Source: CAVXNB01 sp963763085 (GTDB lineage: Bacteria > Actinomycetota > Acidimicrobiia > Acidimicrobiales > Bog-793). From it: a stretch of DNA of 64,000 bases. Each line of letters opens with the position of its first letter. The first letter of the stretch is position 1. Below the pieces are notes generated by a model, which was not told the origin of the DNA, ran no database searches, and saw only the letters and a list, made by a program, of their open reading frames with translations. Location: positions 496,001-560,000 of the forward strand of contig CAVXNB010000003.1 of the NCBI GenBank assembly GCA_963763085.1, given 5' to 3'. Both the position numbers and the translations under genes were made by a program. Shown one piece after another: positions 45,285-53,675 of the stretch.

Positions 45285-46354
45285 CTAACGCGCGGTGACG
45301 CGAAGCTCCTGAATGAATTCCGGCAGGGCGATCCCGGGACCGGGGGCGCGCTCACGTGACCGTCTGGCCCGACACGCGGCTCGCGAACCGCCGGGTTGGA
45401 GGTGACGAGTGACTCGTAGTAGGTGCAGTTTGGAATGGCCATGCAGAGGTGCACCGCGGGCTCGGTCGGCCCATGAACCTCGGCCCGGAGGCGGAACGAG
45501 TCGGCGAGGTGGGCGATGCGCATCGCGCCGGTTATCCCTCCACGGTGATTCGCGCTTGTGCGGACATAGGACGCGCAGCCGGACGCGATGAAGTCCGCCG
45601 TATTGAGGTAACTACCGTCGGACGTCTCGGCGACGAGCAGCGGCACGTTGACACGCTCCGCGAGCCACTTGTAGGCGGTGATGTTGAACTCGAGCATCGG
45701 CTCCTCGTACCAGAGGTAGCCGGTATCGCTCAGCGCACGACCGACATAGACCGCGTCGGGGAGGTCGAACGCCGCCGACCCGTCGTACATGAGATCGACT
45801 CCGTCACCAACGTGAGCCCGCACGCGCCGGCACAGCTCGGCGTCTGCACGAGCATCACCCCAGGCATGGAGCTTGATGGCGGAGTAGCCGAGCTCGAGGC
45901 ACTGGTCGACGACGTCGAGGTACTCCTCGGTCGTCGGGAAGGTCGACAGCGACGCGTACGCCGGGATCTCGTCCCGGTAGGTGCCAAGGAGCCGGTGTGC
46001 CGGGACGTCGAGCACGTGCCCCTCGAGGTCCCAGAGGGCGACGTCCACGATGCCGAAAACCCAGATAGGGAACTCCTCGGTACGGTCGAGCTCCCACAGT
46101 CGGTGCCAGAGCCACTCGCGGTGGTCGGCGCGTTCCCCGACCAGCTCCTCGCGGAGGATCCGATCGACGACGTCGCCAAGCATGAAGCCGCTCCACTCGT
46201 GGTAGGCCTCGCCAACCGCACCATCTTCCGTACGTATGCGGAGGACCGCAGTCGTTCTTGCGGGAGCAGATCCGCGGAGGCCGCGCCGCCAGGCGAATGC
46301 AGGCGTGACTGCCGGGAGGTTGATCAGGTCGACCTCGACCTCCGCGATTCTCAC
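45285..46354 (-). CDS. Enolase-superfamily sugar acid dehydratase, frame broken near the end
   Basis: A mandelate racemase-like protein of about 356 residues. Landmarks are AIKLHAWGD (catalytic Lys at the end of the second strand), metal ligands in LMYDGSAAF, WYEEPM and VAETSDGS, and His in AEVHGPTEP. The frame is lost at a run of five G (45342-45346; C on the coding strand). One more base restores the ending GPGIALPEFIQELRVTAR and a stop at 45285; the literal frame stops at 45248. By family it likely dehydrates an aldonate to a 2-keto-3-deoxy acid; which sugar is open. It lies between gntR and the sugar transporter. Confidence 0.82.
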
Positions 46355-46360
46355 ACCTCA

Positions 46361-46379
46361 GATCATCATACGAATGATC
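46361..46379 (-). promoter_or_regulatory. Candidate GntR operator before the enolase gene
   Basis: GATCAT (46361-46366), seven bases, ATGATC (46374-46379): a perfect 6-base inverted repeat six bases before the enolase ATG. The related ATCATATG recurs at the gntR start (47231-47238) and ATCATATGAT between the alcohol dehydrogenase and lactonase genes (50298-50307). AT-rich sites stand out in this sequence. Confidence 0.4.
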
Positions 46380-47235
46380 ACCTGCTGTCAAGACCTGCTT
46401 CTCGCGTTGGTCGCCTCGGTGCCTTTGCGTCGCTCGACCCAACTCTGCTCGATGTGAGCCGAGACCTGCTTCTCGCCTTGGTGCCCTTGCGTCGCTCGAC
46501 CCAACTCTGCTCGATGTGAGCCGAGACCCGCTTCGCTGCCAGCTCGCCGTCGCCAACCGCGAGCGCTTCGTAGATGCCGCGATGCTCGGCAGCCGTACGC
46601 CTGAGCCTCGCGGTGGAGTCCCTGCTGACAAGGGGTGGCGTGGCGCCTCCGTAACGATGGATGACGCGAACGATGGTGAGGCCGACCTCGTTCCCCGAGG
46701 CGCGGTTGATGATCGCGTGGAACCCGTTGTCGAGGGCACGGAAGCGGTCGTAGTCGTCGTAGGCGTGCTCCATCGCGTCTAGGAGCGCGTCGAGCTCCGC
46801 AAGCTCCGGCCTCGTCAGACGACCGGCCGCCTTGGCCACCATCTCGCTTTCGAGGACGCGGCGAACGGACATAAGGTCGTCGAGCAGTGAGAGACCCGCG
46901 TCGTATGTCAGTGCGATGCGCAGCGTGGTCGGATCGAGGAGATCCCACGAGCTCCGCGGCTGTACCGTGGTCCCCCTTCCCTGCTCCACCTGCACAAGTC
47001 CTCGCTCCTCGAGGGACTTCAGCCCCTCACGCACGACCGTGCGGCTGAAGCCGAGCTCGGCGCAGAGTGCCTGCTCGGTCGGCAGAACATCCCCTTCGTG
47101 ATAGGTGTTCCCGATGATGCGGTGGGCGAGCTCCTCGACGACCACCGACGCGAACCGGGAAGGACGCCGCTGCCAAGCGTTCCGGCGCGACTCATCAGCC
47201 GCACGGGACTGAATCGCCTCCATCGCCCTCATCAT
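46378..47235 (-). CDS. GntR/FadR-family transcription regulator
   Basis: A 285-residue regulator. Winged helix: GDVLPTEQALCAELGFSRTVVREGLKSLEERGLV (about 48-82). The FadR-type helical effector domain includes Asp and His metal-ligand candidates in RALDNGFHAIINRASGN and AAEHRGIYEAL. It probably controls the neighbouring sugar acid genes. A tandem duplication has replaced its last residues: the original ending SAHIEQSWVERRKG is repeated out of frame, so about 35 residues of the tail are new. Confidence 0.88.
   Translation of the reverse strand: MMRAMEAIQSRAADESRRNAWQRRPSRFASVVVEELAHRIIGNTYHEGDVLPTEQALCAELGFSRTVVREGLKSLEERGLVQVEQGRGTTVQPRSSWDLLDPTTLRIALTYDAGLSLLDDLMSVRRVLESEMVAKAAGRLTRPELAELDALLDAMEHAYDDYDRFRALDNGFHAIINRASGNEVGLTIVRVIHRYGGATPPLVSRDSTARLRRTAAEHRGIYEALAVGDGELAAKRVSAHIEQSWVERRKGTKARSRSRLTSSRVGSSDAKAPRRPTREAGLDSR
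46391..46523. repeat. Tandem duplication at the 3' end of gntR
   Basis: Copies 46391-46461 (71 bases) and 46462-46523 (62 bases) are nearly identical, differing by a 9-base insertion and few substitutions. A third partial start follows at 46524. Neither length is a multiple of three, so the second copy in reading order is out of the gntR frame. The high identity suggests a recent event. Confidence 0.85.
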
Positions 47236-47428
47236 ATGGCCTCACGGGAGCAGCTATGCCTTTCGGCCGGGAAGCCGCCGTCGACGAGCCACCTCGACGC
47301 GACATGGCATTCGCTGTATGTCTGCCTTGGCGGCCGGCTGCGACGAGGTCGTCGGGTATCCACGTGCGCGGCGGCGCGTGCCGACTCACAGCCGGCCGTG
47401 AGCACCGAGCGCAGGGCAGCGAGACGCA

Positions 47429-48433
47429 TCAGGCCGGAGTCGGCGCGTCGTCGCGGAGGAGCCGCGCCGCCTTGAGCTCGTTCCAGAGATCCGTGGCGAT
47501 CGACTGCCGGTAGAGGTCGGCATTGCGCTCGATCTGCCCGGGCGAGCGGGCGCCGACGCAGACGCTCGCGACGGATGGGTGAGCGAGCGGGAAGGCGATT
47601 GCCACCGCCGGCAGCGTCGTGCCGTGGCGCTCACACACCGCGGCGATGTCCCTCGCTCGCCGGAGAAGCTTTCCGGAGGCCTCGCCGTAGTCGTATTTCG
47701 CACCCTCAGCCGGATACGGCCGCGCCAGCAGCCCGCTGTTGAAGATGCCGGCGGCGACCACCGCGACGCCCTGCGCCTCGCAGCTAGGCAGCAGGTCGTC
47801 CAGCGCCCCCTGCTCGAGCAGCGTGTACCGGCCGGCGAGCATGACGAGGTCCACGTCGGCGCAACGGACGAGGTCGGCGAGCATCTCCGACTGGTTCATG
47901 CCTGCGCCGATACCGCCGATGAGGCCCTCACCGCGGAGCTCGGCCAGCGCCGGGTAACCCGTCTCGACTACCTCCTGCCAGTGGTCGTCGGGATCGTGCA
48001 GGTAGACGATGTCGACCCGGTCGAGGGAAAGCCGTTCCAGGCTCTCCTCGAGGGAGCGGCGGATCCCGTCCCGGCTGAAGTCCCAGACGCGGCGGTAGGT
48101 GGCCGGCACCGCAAAACCCTCGTCGTCGAGACCGGCGGCCCCCGCAAGCGGCTCGAGCAGCCGACCGACCTTCGTCGAAAGTGTGAACTCCCGGCGAGGC
48201 CGGTCGTGGAGGGCCGCGCCCAGCCGCCGCTCGGACAAGCCGAGCCCGTAGTGTGGCGCCGTGTCGTAGTAGCGGATGCCCAGGTTCCAGGCGGCATCGA
48301 CTGTCGCGTGCGAATCCGCGTCCGACACCTCGCGATAGAGATTGCCGAGCTGCGCGCACCCGAGCGAGAGCTCGCTCACGGCGAGAGGGAGCCGGCCCAC
48401 CGCGTGGCAAGGAATGGCGCTAACGCTCGACAC
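47429..48433 (-). CDS. Aldo-keto reductase, aldose dehydrogenase-like
   Basis: A 334-residue AKR resembling the D-threo-aldose/L-fucose 1-dehydrogenase group. The catalytic Tyr is in YYDTAPHYGLGLSERRLG with Asp in the same strand, Lys in STKVGRLL and His in VDIVYLHDPDDHW. GTG 48433 has GGAGGGCAGCAC upstream; the open frame continues to 48472 without support. It would oxidise an aldose to its lactone, supplying the lactonase at 50.3 kb. The sugar is not known. Confidence 0.84.
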   Translation of the reverse strand: MSSVSAIPCHAVGRLPLAVSELSLGCAQLGNLYREVSDADSHATVDAAWNLGIRYYDTAPHYGLGLSERRLGAALHDRPRREFTLSTKVGRLLEPLAGAAGLDDEGFAVPATYRRVWDFSRDGIRRSLEESLERLSLDRVDIVYLHDPDDHWQEVVETGYPALAELRGEGLIGGIGAGMNQSEMLADLVRCADVDLVMLAGRYTLLEQGALDDLLPSCEAQGVAVVAAGIFNSGLLARPYPAEGAKYDYGEASGKLLRRARDIAAVCERHGTTLPAVAIAFPLAHPSVASVCVGARSPGQIERNADLYRQSIATDLWNELKAARLLRDDAPTPA

Positions 48434-48570
48434 GTGCTGCCCTCCTGGCCACGAGCCATTCCACGTCCGCAAGCGTCGCCATCGAGGTGTCGCCTGGCGT
48501 TGTCATGGCCAGCAGGCGCGTTGCGCCTCGTCGGCACTCGCGGCCGTCAGCACCGGCAGGACGCGCACGT
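48434..48570 (-). other. 137-base gap with a possible small broken ORF
   Basis: A GTG overlapping the stop of the KduD-like gene opens a frame reading VNVRVLPVLTAASADEAQRA before stopping. One base shift would continue it through TLADVEWLVARRAARVER to about 48420. It looks somewhat coding, but no family is recognisable and it may be chance. Confidence 0.3.
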
Positions 48571-49281
48571 TCACCGACCGAGCCACCCGCCGTCGACGGG
48601 GAGGACGACCCCGTGCACGTAATCGGACGCCCGCGACGCGAGGAAGACGAATGCCCCGCCGAGATCCTCCGGGACACCCCAGCGGCCGGCGGGAATACGC
48701 CCGAGTATCTGGCTGGACCGCGTCTCGTCGTCCTGGAGTGCCTGTGTGTTGTCCGTGCGGATGTAACCGGGTGCGATCGCGTTCACGTTCAGCCCGTGCG
48801 ACGCCCACTCGTTAGCCAGCGCCCTGGTCAGGCCCGCGATGCCCGACTTGCTCGCGGTATAGCTCGGCACGTTCACGCCGCCTTGGAACGAAAGCACCGA
48901 AGCAACGAAAATGATCTTCCCACTCCCGCGCTCCACCATGCGCCCGCCCAGCTCGCGCGCGAGAACGAACGGGGCGGTGAGGTTTACCTCGAGCACGCGG
49001 TCCCAGATCTCGTCCCCGTGGTCGATCGCCGGCTTCCGCTCGATCGTGCCTGCGTTCAGCACGAGGATGTCAATGTCCGGGAGGAGCCCGAGGAGTTCGT
49101 ACAGGGCGTGGCGGTCGCCGAGGTCGCAGCGGAACGACTGGAACTCGTCGTCGTCGGCCAGCGACGCGCTGACACCGATCACGTCCGCTCCCGCTCCCGC
49201 CAGCGCCCGCGCGGCCGCCCTGCCGATCCCGCGTCGCGCGCCGGTGATCAGCGCCGTCTTACCGGAGAGCTCCGCGCTCAT
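48571..49281 (-). CDS. KduD-like SDR (2-keto-3-deoxy sugar acid dehydrogenase)
   Basis: A 236-residue SDR with TGARRGIG, LNAGTI, Ser in FVASVLSFQGG and YTASKSG. The stretch ANEWASHGLNVNAIAPGYI, TDNTQALQDDE and RIPAGRWGVPEDL match 2-dehydro-3-deoxy-D-gluconate 5-dehydrogenase (KduD). It would process the keto-deoxy acid made by the enolase-family dehydratase. The ATG overlaps the alcohol dehydrogenase stop. Confidence 0.86.
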   Translation of the reverse strand: MSAELSGKTALITGARRGIGRAAARALAGAGADVIGVSASLADDDEFQSFRCDLGDRHALYELLGLLPDIDILVLNAGTIERKPAIDHGDEIWDRVLEVNLTAPFVLARELGGRMVERGSGKIIFVASVLSFQGGVNVPSYTASKSGIAGLTRALANEWASHGLNVNAIAPGYIRTDNTQALQDDETRSSQILGRIPAGRWGVPEDLGGAFVFLASRASDYVHGVVLPVDGGWLGR

Positions 49282-50294
49282 GAGCGACAGTCGACGAGGA
49301 TCTTCATCGCCTCGCGTCCGTTGCCGAGCTCGTCGAAGACGGCCGGCACGCGTTCGAGCGGCTCGACCGCGGTGATGAGGCGTTCGAGCCCGAGCGAGCG
49401 GTCCGCCAAGAGCGAGATGGCGGCCTGGAAGTCCTCCGGCTCATAGACGCGTGCGCCGCGCAGCTCGAGCTCCTTCCAGAAGAGGTGGAAGAGGGCGACC
49501 GGCTTTGGTTCCGGGAAGATCGCCACCACTACGATCCGGCCGCGAATGGCCGCGTAGTCCGTCGCCGCGAGGATGCCGGCGGCCGAGCCGGAGACCTCGA
49601 AGACGACTTCGGCGCCGGTCTCGCCGAGGGCTGCCGCCACGTCATCGCCCGGGTCGAAGACGTTGAGCCCCAGCTCGCGCACAAACTCGCGGCGCCTCTT
49701 GTCGAGCTCGACGACGAGGGCACGCGCGCCGCGCGCCTGCGCGACGAGCGCGATGAGCGTGCCGATCGGGCCACCACCGATGATGAGGGCAGTCTCGCCC
49801 TCGGCGAGCTCGCCACGACGGACGTCGTGGCAGGCGACCGCGAGCGGCTCGGCCAGGGCGGCGAGGCGGAGGTCGACGGAGGGCGGAAGCGCATGGACGG
49901 TGAAGGCAGGCACGGTCCAGGAGGCTTGCAGGGCGCCCGGAGCGTCGATGCCGATGAACTTCAGCTTACGGCCGATATGGCTGAAACCACGATCAGCCGG
50001 CGTCTCCTCGCGCGTGTCGAGCGGCCGCACGACGACGTGGTCCCCAGGACGGAACGTGGCGACGCCGTCTCCGACTTCGGCGACCGTCCCCGACATCTCG
50101 TGGCCGATCACCATCGGCACCGGCACTCTTGCATCCATCTCGCCGCGCGCGATGTGCAGGTCGGTGCCGCACAGTCCGCAGTACGCGACCTCGAGCCGGA
50201 CCTCTCCTGCACCGGGCCGTCGCAAAGCCGAGCGCCCCACCGAGAAGGAGCCGGCGCCCTCGTAGTAGACAGCGTTCACCCGACCAGTAGTCAT
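49278..50294 (-). CDS. Zinc-dependent alcohol/polyol dehydrogenase 1
   Basis: A 338-residue medium-chain dehydrogenase. Catalytic zinc ligands in CGLCGTDLH and GHEMSGTVAEVG; NAD-binding GGGPIGTLIALVAQARGA. The structural-zinc Cys cluster is absent, as in some sorbitol-type members. The ATG at 50294 has no ribosome site and directly follows the palindrome ATCATATGAT, so the message may be leaderless. A GTG at 50279 is the alternative. Confidence 0.84.
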   Translation of the reverse strand: MTTGRVNAVYYEGAGSFSVGRSALRRPGAGEVRLEVAYCGLCGTDLHIARGEMDARVPVPMVIGHEMSGTVAEVGDGVATFRPGDHVVVRPLDTREETPADRGFSHIGRKLKFIGIDAPGALQASWTVPAFTVHALPPSVDLRLAALAEPLAVACHDVRRGELAEGETALIIGGGPIGTLIALVAQARGARALVVELDKRRREFVRELGLNVFDPGDDVAAALGETGAEVVFEVSGSAAGILAATDYAAIRGRIVVVAIFPEPKPVALFHLFWKELELRGARVYEPEDFQAAISLLADRSLGLERLITAVEPLERVPAVFDELGNGREAMKILVDCRS

Positions 50295-50297
50295 ACG

Positions 50298-50307
50298 ATC
50301 ATATGAT
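50298..50307. promoter_or_regulatory. Palindrome ATCATATGAT in a divergent promoter region
   Basis: A perfect 10-base palindrome lies in the 51-base gap between the divergent dehydrogenase (start 50294) and lactonase (start 50346). Related sites precede gntR and the enolase gene. It probably controls both directions through the GntR protein; inferred. Confidence 0.45.
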
Positions 50308-50345
50308 ATCTTGACCGCGTCGGGACAAGGAAGTTGCCAGCGAAG

Positions 50346-51221
50346 ATGTCCAGCCCGGTGGTCGATGCGCACCAACACTTCTGGGACCCAGCGCGGGCGG
50401 ACTATCCCTGGATGAGCGACGACGTGGCGTCGCTCCGGCGCCGATACGGACCCGAGGACCTGGAGCCGCTCCTGCGGGCAAACCACGTTTCCGGCACGGT
50501 GGTTGTACAAGCGCGACAAGAGCTCGCTGAGACGCGCGAGCTGCTCGCGCTCGCCGAGGTGACGCCATTCGTCCTCGGCGTGGTTGGCTGGGTCGATCTC
50601 ACCGGAGACGTACCGGCGCAGCTCGCGGGTCTCGAGGGGCGGCTGGTCGGCGTCCGCCACCTCGTCCATGACGAGCCCGACCCGTTCTGGCTCCTCCGCG
50701 ACGACGTGCAGCAGGGCATCGCAGCTGTCGGCGAGGCTGCACTGGTCTACGACCTGCTCGTGCGCACGCCGCAGCTGCCGGCCGCCGTCGAGACGGCGCG
50801 CCTCAACCCGTCAGTGGACTTCGTTCTCGACCACGTGGCGAAGCGGCCGAAGGAAGACAAAGCGTGGCGGGAGGGGGTAGCGGCTCTCGCCGAGCTTCCG
50901 AACGTCAGCTGCAAGATCTCCGGCCTGTTTACTGAACACGACCCGGTCGGAACGGCTGCGCTCGCGCTGGAGTTGTTCGGCTTCGAGCGGTGCATGTTCG
51001 GCTCCGACTGGCCCGTGTCGCTGCTCGCCGTGGAGTACGGGGCGACCCTGTCGGTGGTGGGCGATGACGGCAACGTGAGGGGCGTCACCGCCATCCGTAC
51101 CTACCGCCTTGTCTGCGAGACAGGGTCACCAGATGTTGCCGAGCGTGACGTCGACGGCAGCGCCGTTGACGCCTCCTGCGGCGGGCGTGGCCAGGAAACA
51201 GATCACAGCGGCAACCTCTGA
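50346..51221 (+). CDS. Fuconolactonase/rhamnonolactonase-like amidohydrolase
   Basis: A 291-residue protein of the amidohydrolase-2 family: DAHQHFWDP at the N-terminus, WMSDD, VVVQARQELAETRELLALA, LDHVAKRPK and the metal-binding MFGSDWPV. It should open the sugar lactone made by the aldo-keto reductase. ATG 50346 is preferred to TTG 50334. After TYRL, where relatives end, the frame runs on about 35 residues and overlaps the convergent SDR by 96 bases; the segment before it is shorter than usual, so a small deletion or paired frame errors are possible. Confidence 0.8.
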   Translation: MSSPVVDAHQHFWDPARADYPWMSDDVASLRRRYGPEDLEPLLRANHVSGTVVVQARQELAETRELLALAEVTPFVLGVVGWVDLTGDVPAQLAGLEGRLVGVRHLVHDEPDPFWLLRDDVQQGIAAVGEAALVYDLLVRTPQLPAAVETARLNPSVDFVLDHVAKRPKEDKAWREGVAALAELPNVSCKISGLFTEHDPVGTAALALELFGFERCMFGSDWPVSLLAVEYGATLSVVGDDGNVRGVTAIRTYRLVCETGSPDVAERDVDGSAVDASCGGRGQETDHSGNL

Positions 51222-51911
51222 AGGCTCGAGGACTCTCTTCGCCGGCGAGGTTTCGGCCCTCTCGCGCCAGACATCGTCAACCGGGATCGATCGGGACGCC
51301 GCCTCCCTTTGCGCGTCGAGCTCGGCCATCTCCGTGCCCCGCACCCAGGTCGGGAGGACCGCGTTGCAAGTGACCCCGAACGGGGCCACGTCGCACGCGA
51401 CCGATCGCATCAACCCGACGAGCCCCGCCTTCGACGCGGAGTAGGCGGACATGGCGGGAGCACCAACTGATCCCGCCGTCGAGCCGACGAGGACGATCCG
51501 GCCGAAGTGCGCCTCGCACATGGACGGTGCGGTCAGGCGGACCAGCTCGAAGGCGGCGTCCAGGTTGATCGCCATCGTGGCCCGCCAGGCCTCGGACGTC
51601 TGATCCCAGATCGGCAGGTCGAGGTAGCCGCCCAGCCCGGCGGCATGGACAAGGATCGATGGTTCCCCGAGACGTTCGACGGTCCGCTCGACAACCCGGG
51701 CGCAACCTGCTGGAGTGTCGAGCGCCTCGGCGACGAAGAAGACCCCCGGATTCTCTGCGCAGAGGCTCTCGAGGAGCGCTGCCCGGCGTCCGACGGCCAT
51801 GACTGTGACGCCGGCGGCGGCAAGGAGGACGCTGCTCGCGCGTCCAATCCCGGTGCCGGCGCCGGTCACGACCGCGATGGCAGCCGACGCGCCCGGCGCG
51901 CCGGAGCTCAC
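51126..51911 (-). CDS. Short-chain dehydrogenase/reductase 3
   Basis: A 261-residue SDR: TGAGTGIGRA, VHAAGLGG, Ser in VGSTAGS, YSASKAG, and an ending VDVTLGNIW that replaces the usual DGG motif. GTG 51911 overlaps the aldolase stop (GTGA). Last gene of the nine-gene operon starting at dppB. Substrate unknown. Confidence 0.86.
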   Translation of the reverse strand: MSSGAPGASAAIAVVTGAGTGIGRASSVLLAAAGVTVMAVGRRAALLESLCAENPGVFFVAEALDTPAGCARVVERTVERLGEPSILVHAAGLGGYLDLPIWDQTSEAWRATMAINLDAAFELVRLTAPSMCEAHFGRIVLVGSTAGSVGAPAMSAYSASKAGLVGLMRSVACDVAPFGVTCNAVLPTWVRGTEMAELDAQREAASRSIPVDDVWRERAETSPAKRVLEPSEVAAVICFLATPAAGGVNGAAVDVTLGNIW

Positions 51912-52684
51912 GTCGAGCCAGCCCGCGGCGCCCCGATGGAGACGGGCGGATGCACGACTCGTCGAAGCTGCTGGACGATGCCTGCTGGATCAGACGCGCC
52001 CCAGACGTTGCGTCCGACGGCGGCGCCGGCGGCGCCGGCGGCGAGGGCGGCCTCCACCCGCGCCACTATCAGCGCCGGTTCGCTCAGCGGATCACCGCCC
52101 GCGACGATGACCGGCACACCGAACGCGGTCGCCTCCGCGAGACCGGAGATCGGATCCGGAAACGACGTCTTCACGACGTGAGCGCCCAGCTCCACCGCCG
52201 CCCGCACGGCGGCGGCGACGGCGACGGGCGCTTGAGGGTCTGGGAAACGTTCGCTCTCGACCGGGATGGGCTCACAGATGTAAGTCATCTCGACGGCATC
52301 GGCATCGGCCGCGATGCGCGCCGCCGCCTTCAGGGCCTCGAGCTCGAAGACAGATCCGATCTGCACGTAGGTGAGGACGTGCCGGACTCCGAGCCGGCGT
52401 GCGTCATCGAGGCTCCACGCGACCGTGAACTCGCTCTCGGGGTAGGCGTTCCCGAGATAGACGTTGCTCAGGTCCAGTTTCAAGATGGGAATCGCATCAC
52501 CGAATGCCTGGCGGCAGTCCCGGATCGTCCCGTAGGTTGCGATCACCGCGTCGGCGCCCGCGCTCGTGACCGAGGAAACAAGCAGATTGCGATCCTCGAG
52601 CCCGTGACAGGGCCACGAGTAGAGCGGATGGTCGGTCGCGACCACGAGCCACCGGCCGTCTGCGGCGAGCCGTTGTGCCGGCAC
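51908..52684 (-). CDS. Class I aldolase, DhnA/LsrF-like
   Basis: A 258-residue TIM-barrel aldolase of the DeoC/FbaB/LsrF group. Landmarks are VVATDHPLYSWPC, KLDLSN, EMTYICEPIPVE and the Schiff-base Lys in HVVKTSFPDP; phosphate-binding residues are in IVAGGDP and GAAVGRNVWG. It starts at GTG 52684, one base after the dehydrogenase stop. With an FGGY kinase and dehydrogenases alongside, it probably cleaves a ketose phosphate. Confidence 0.8.
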   Translation of the reverse strand: MPAQRLAADGRWLVVATDHPLYSWPCHGLEDRNLLVSSVTSAGADAVIATYGTIRDCRQAFGDAIPILKLDLSNVYLGNAYPESEFTVAWSLDDARRLGVRHVLTYVQIGSVFELEALKAAARIAADADAVEMTYICEPIPVESERFPDPQAPVAVAAAVRAAVELGAHVVKTSFPDPISGLAEATAFGVPVIVAGGDPLSEPALIVARVEAALAAGAAGAAVGRNVWGASDPAGIVQQLRRVVHPPVSIGAPRAGST

Positions 52685-52685
52685 G

Positions 52686-53675
52686 TCAGGTTCCCTTCAT
52701 CTCGATAATCGTCTTGATCGCGCCGTGACTGCCGAAGCGCGACAGGGCGTCGGCGGCTTCGTCGAGCGGACAACGCCGATCGACGAGCCGCTCGAGCGTC
52801 AGGTCGCCAGACTGGAGAATGGCAAGAGACTCCCGGTATCGCTCCCGCCGCTGATTGGGGGGAGTGCCGATCCACTCGCTGCCCACGATCGTAAGCTCTC
52901 GGTAGTGCAGAAGGTTCAGGTCGAGCCTCGCCTCCGGCTCGGTCCCGAACCCGGCGAAGGCGACGATGCGTGCACCCGGAGCAGCCGCGTCCATCGCCGC
53001 CCGGATGGCGGCCGTGCTCCCGATCGCGACGATGACGACATTCGCGCCGGCTCCCTCGGACCATTCCCGCACGGCCGCGGGCCAGTCGTCCGGCCCGACT
53101 CCTTCCTCGGCACCCAGCTGGCAGGCGACCTGGCGGCGATCGTCACGTGGTTCCACGACGAGGACGCGGCCTTCGGCCCGGGCCGCCAGGGCGACGAGTT
53201 GCAGCCCCATGACTCCGGCCCCCACGACCACGACCCGGTCGCCCGCCTCGACTCGTGCCTGGTCGTGGACGGCGTGAAGGCAGTCGGCGAGCGGCTCGAG
53301 AAAGACGCCTCGTTCTGGGGGAAGCTCGGGATCGAGGCGAACGGCTCCACAGGACCACGCCGTCGCCTCCGTCGAGATAGCCGCGTACTCCGCGTAACCC
53401 GCATAGGTGTCGCCGAAGACCGCGTCGCCGACTTGCCACCCCGCGACGTCGCGGCCGATCTCGACGACGTGACCGACCCACTCGTGACCGGGATTGAACG
53501 GGTAGGTCCCGTCGTTGACCCCGAGCTGGAACTTGCGGGCGTCAGTGGAGCAGACGCCGCACATCTCGATCCCCACGAGCAGCTCTCCTGAGCCCGGAAC
53601 GGGCCGGGGAAGGTCTTCCACACGGAGATCCTGCAGACCGTGCAGTCGAGCGGCCCGCATCGACGACTGGCTCAC
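52686..53675 (-). CDS. Zinc-dependent dehydrogenase 2, sorbitol/threonine type
   Basis: A 329-residue medium-chain dehydrogenase with zinc ligands in CGVCSTDARKF, GHEWVGHVVEIG and EPLADCLHAV, and nucleotide-binding VVGAGVMGLQLVALAA. The GTG start overlaps the kinase stop. It probably oxidises a polyol or sugar to a ketose for the kinase. Confidence 0.87.
   Translation of the reverse strand: MSQSSMRAARLHGLQDLRVEDLPRPVPGSGELLVGIEMCGVCSTDARKFQLGVNDGTYPFNPGHEWVGHVVEIGRDVAGWQVGDAVFGDTYAGYAEYAAISTEATAWSCGAVRLDPELPPERGVFLEPLADCLHAVHDQARVEAGDRVVVVGAGVMGLQLVALAARAEGRVLVVEPRDDRRQVACQLGAEEGVGPDDWPAAVREWSEGAGANVVIVAIGSTAAIRAAMDAAAPGARIVAFAGFGTEPEARLDLNLLHYRELTIVGSEWIGTPPNQRRERYRESLAILQSGDLTLERLVDRRCPLDEAADALSRFGSHGAIKTIIEMKGT

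Noticed and set aside
47236..47428. Small frames between gntR and the aldo-keto reductase
   Set aside because: Several overlapping frames of similar length in both strands, none with a ribosome site or family resemblance; about 190 bases read as non-coding.
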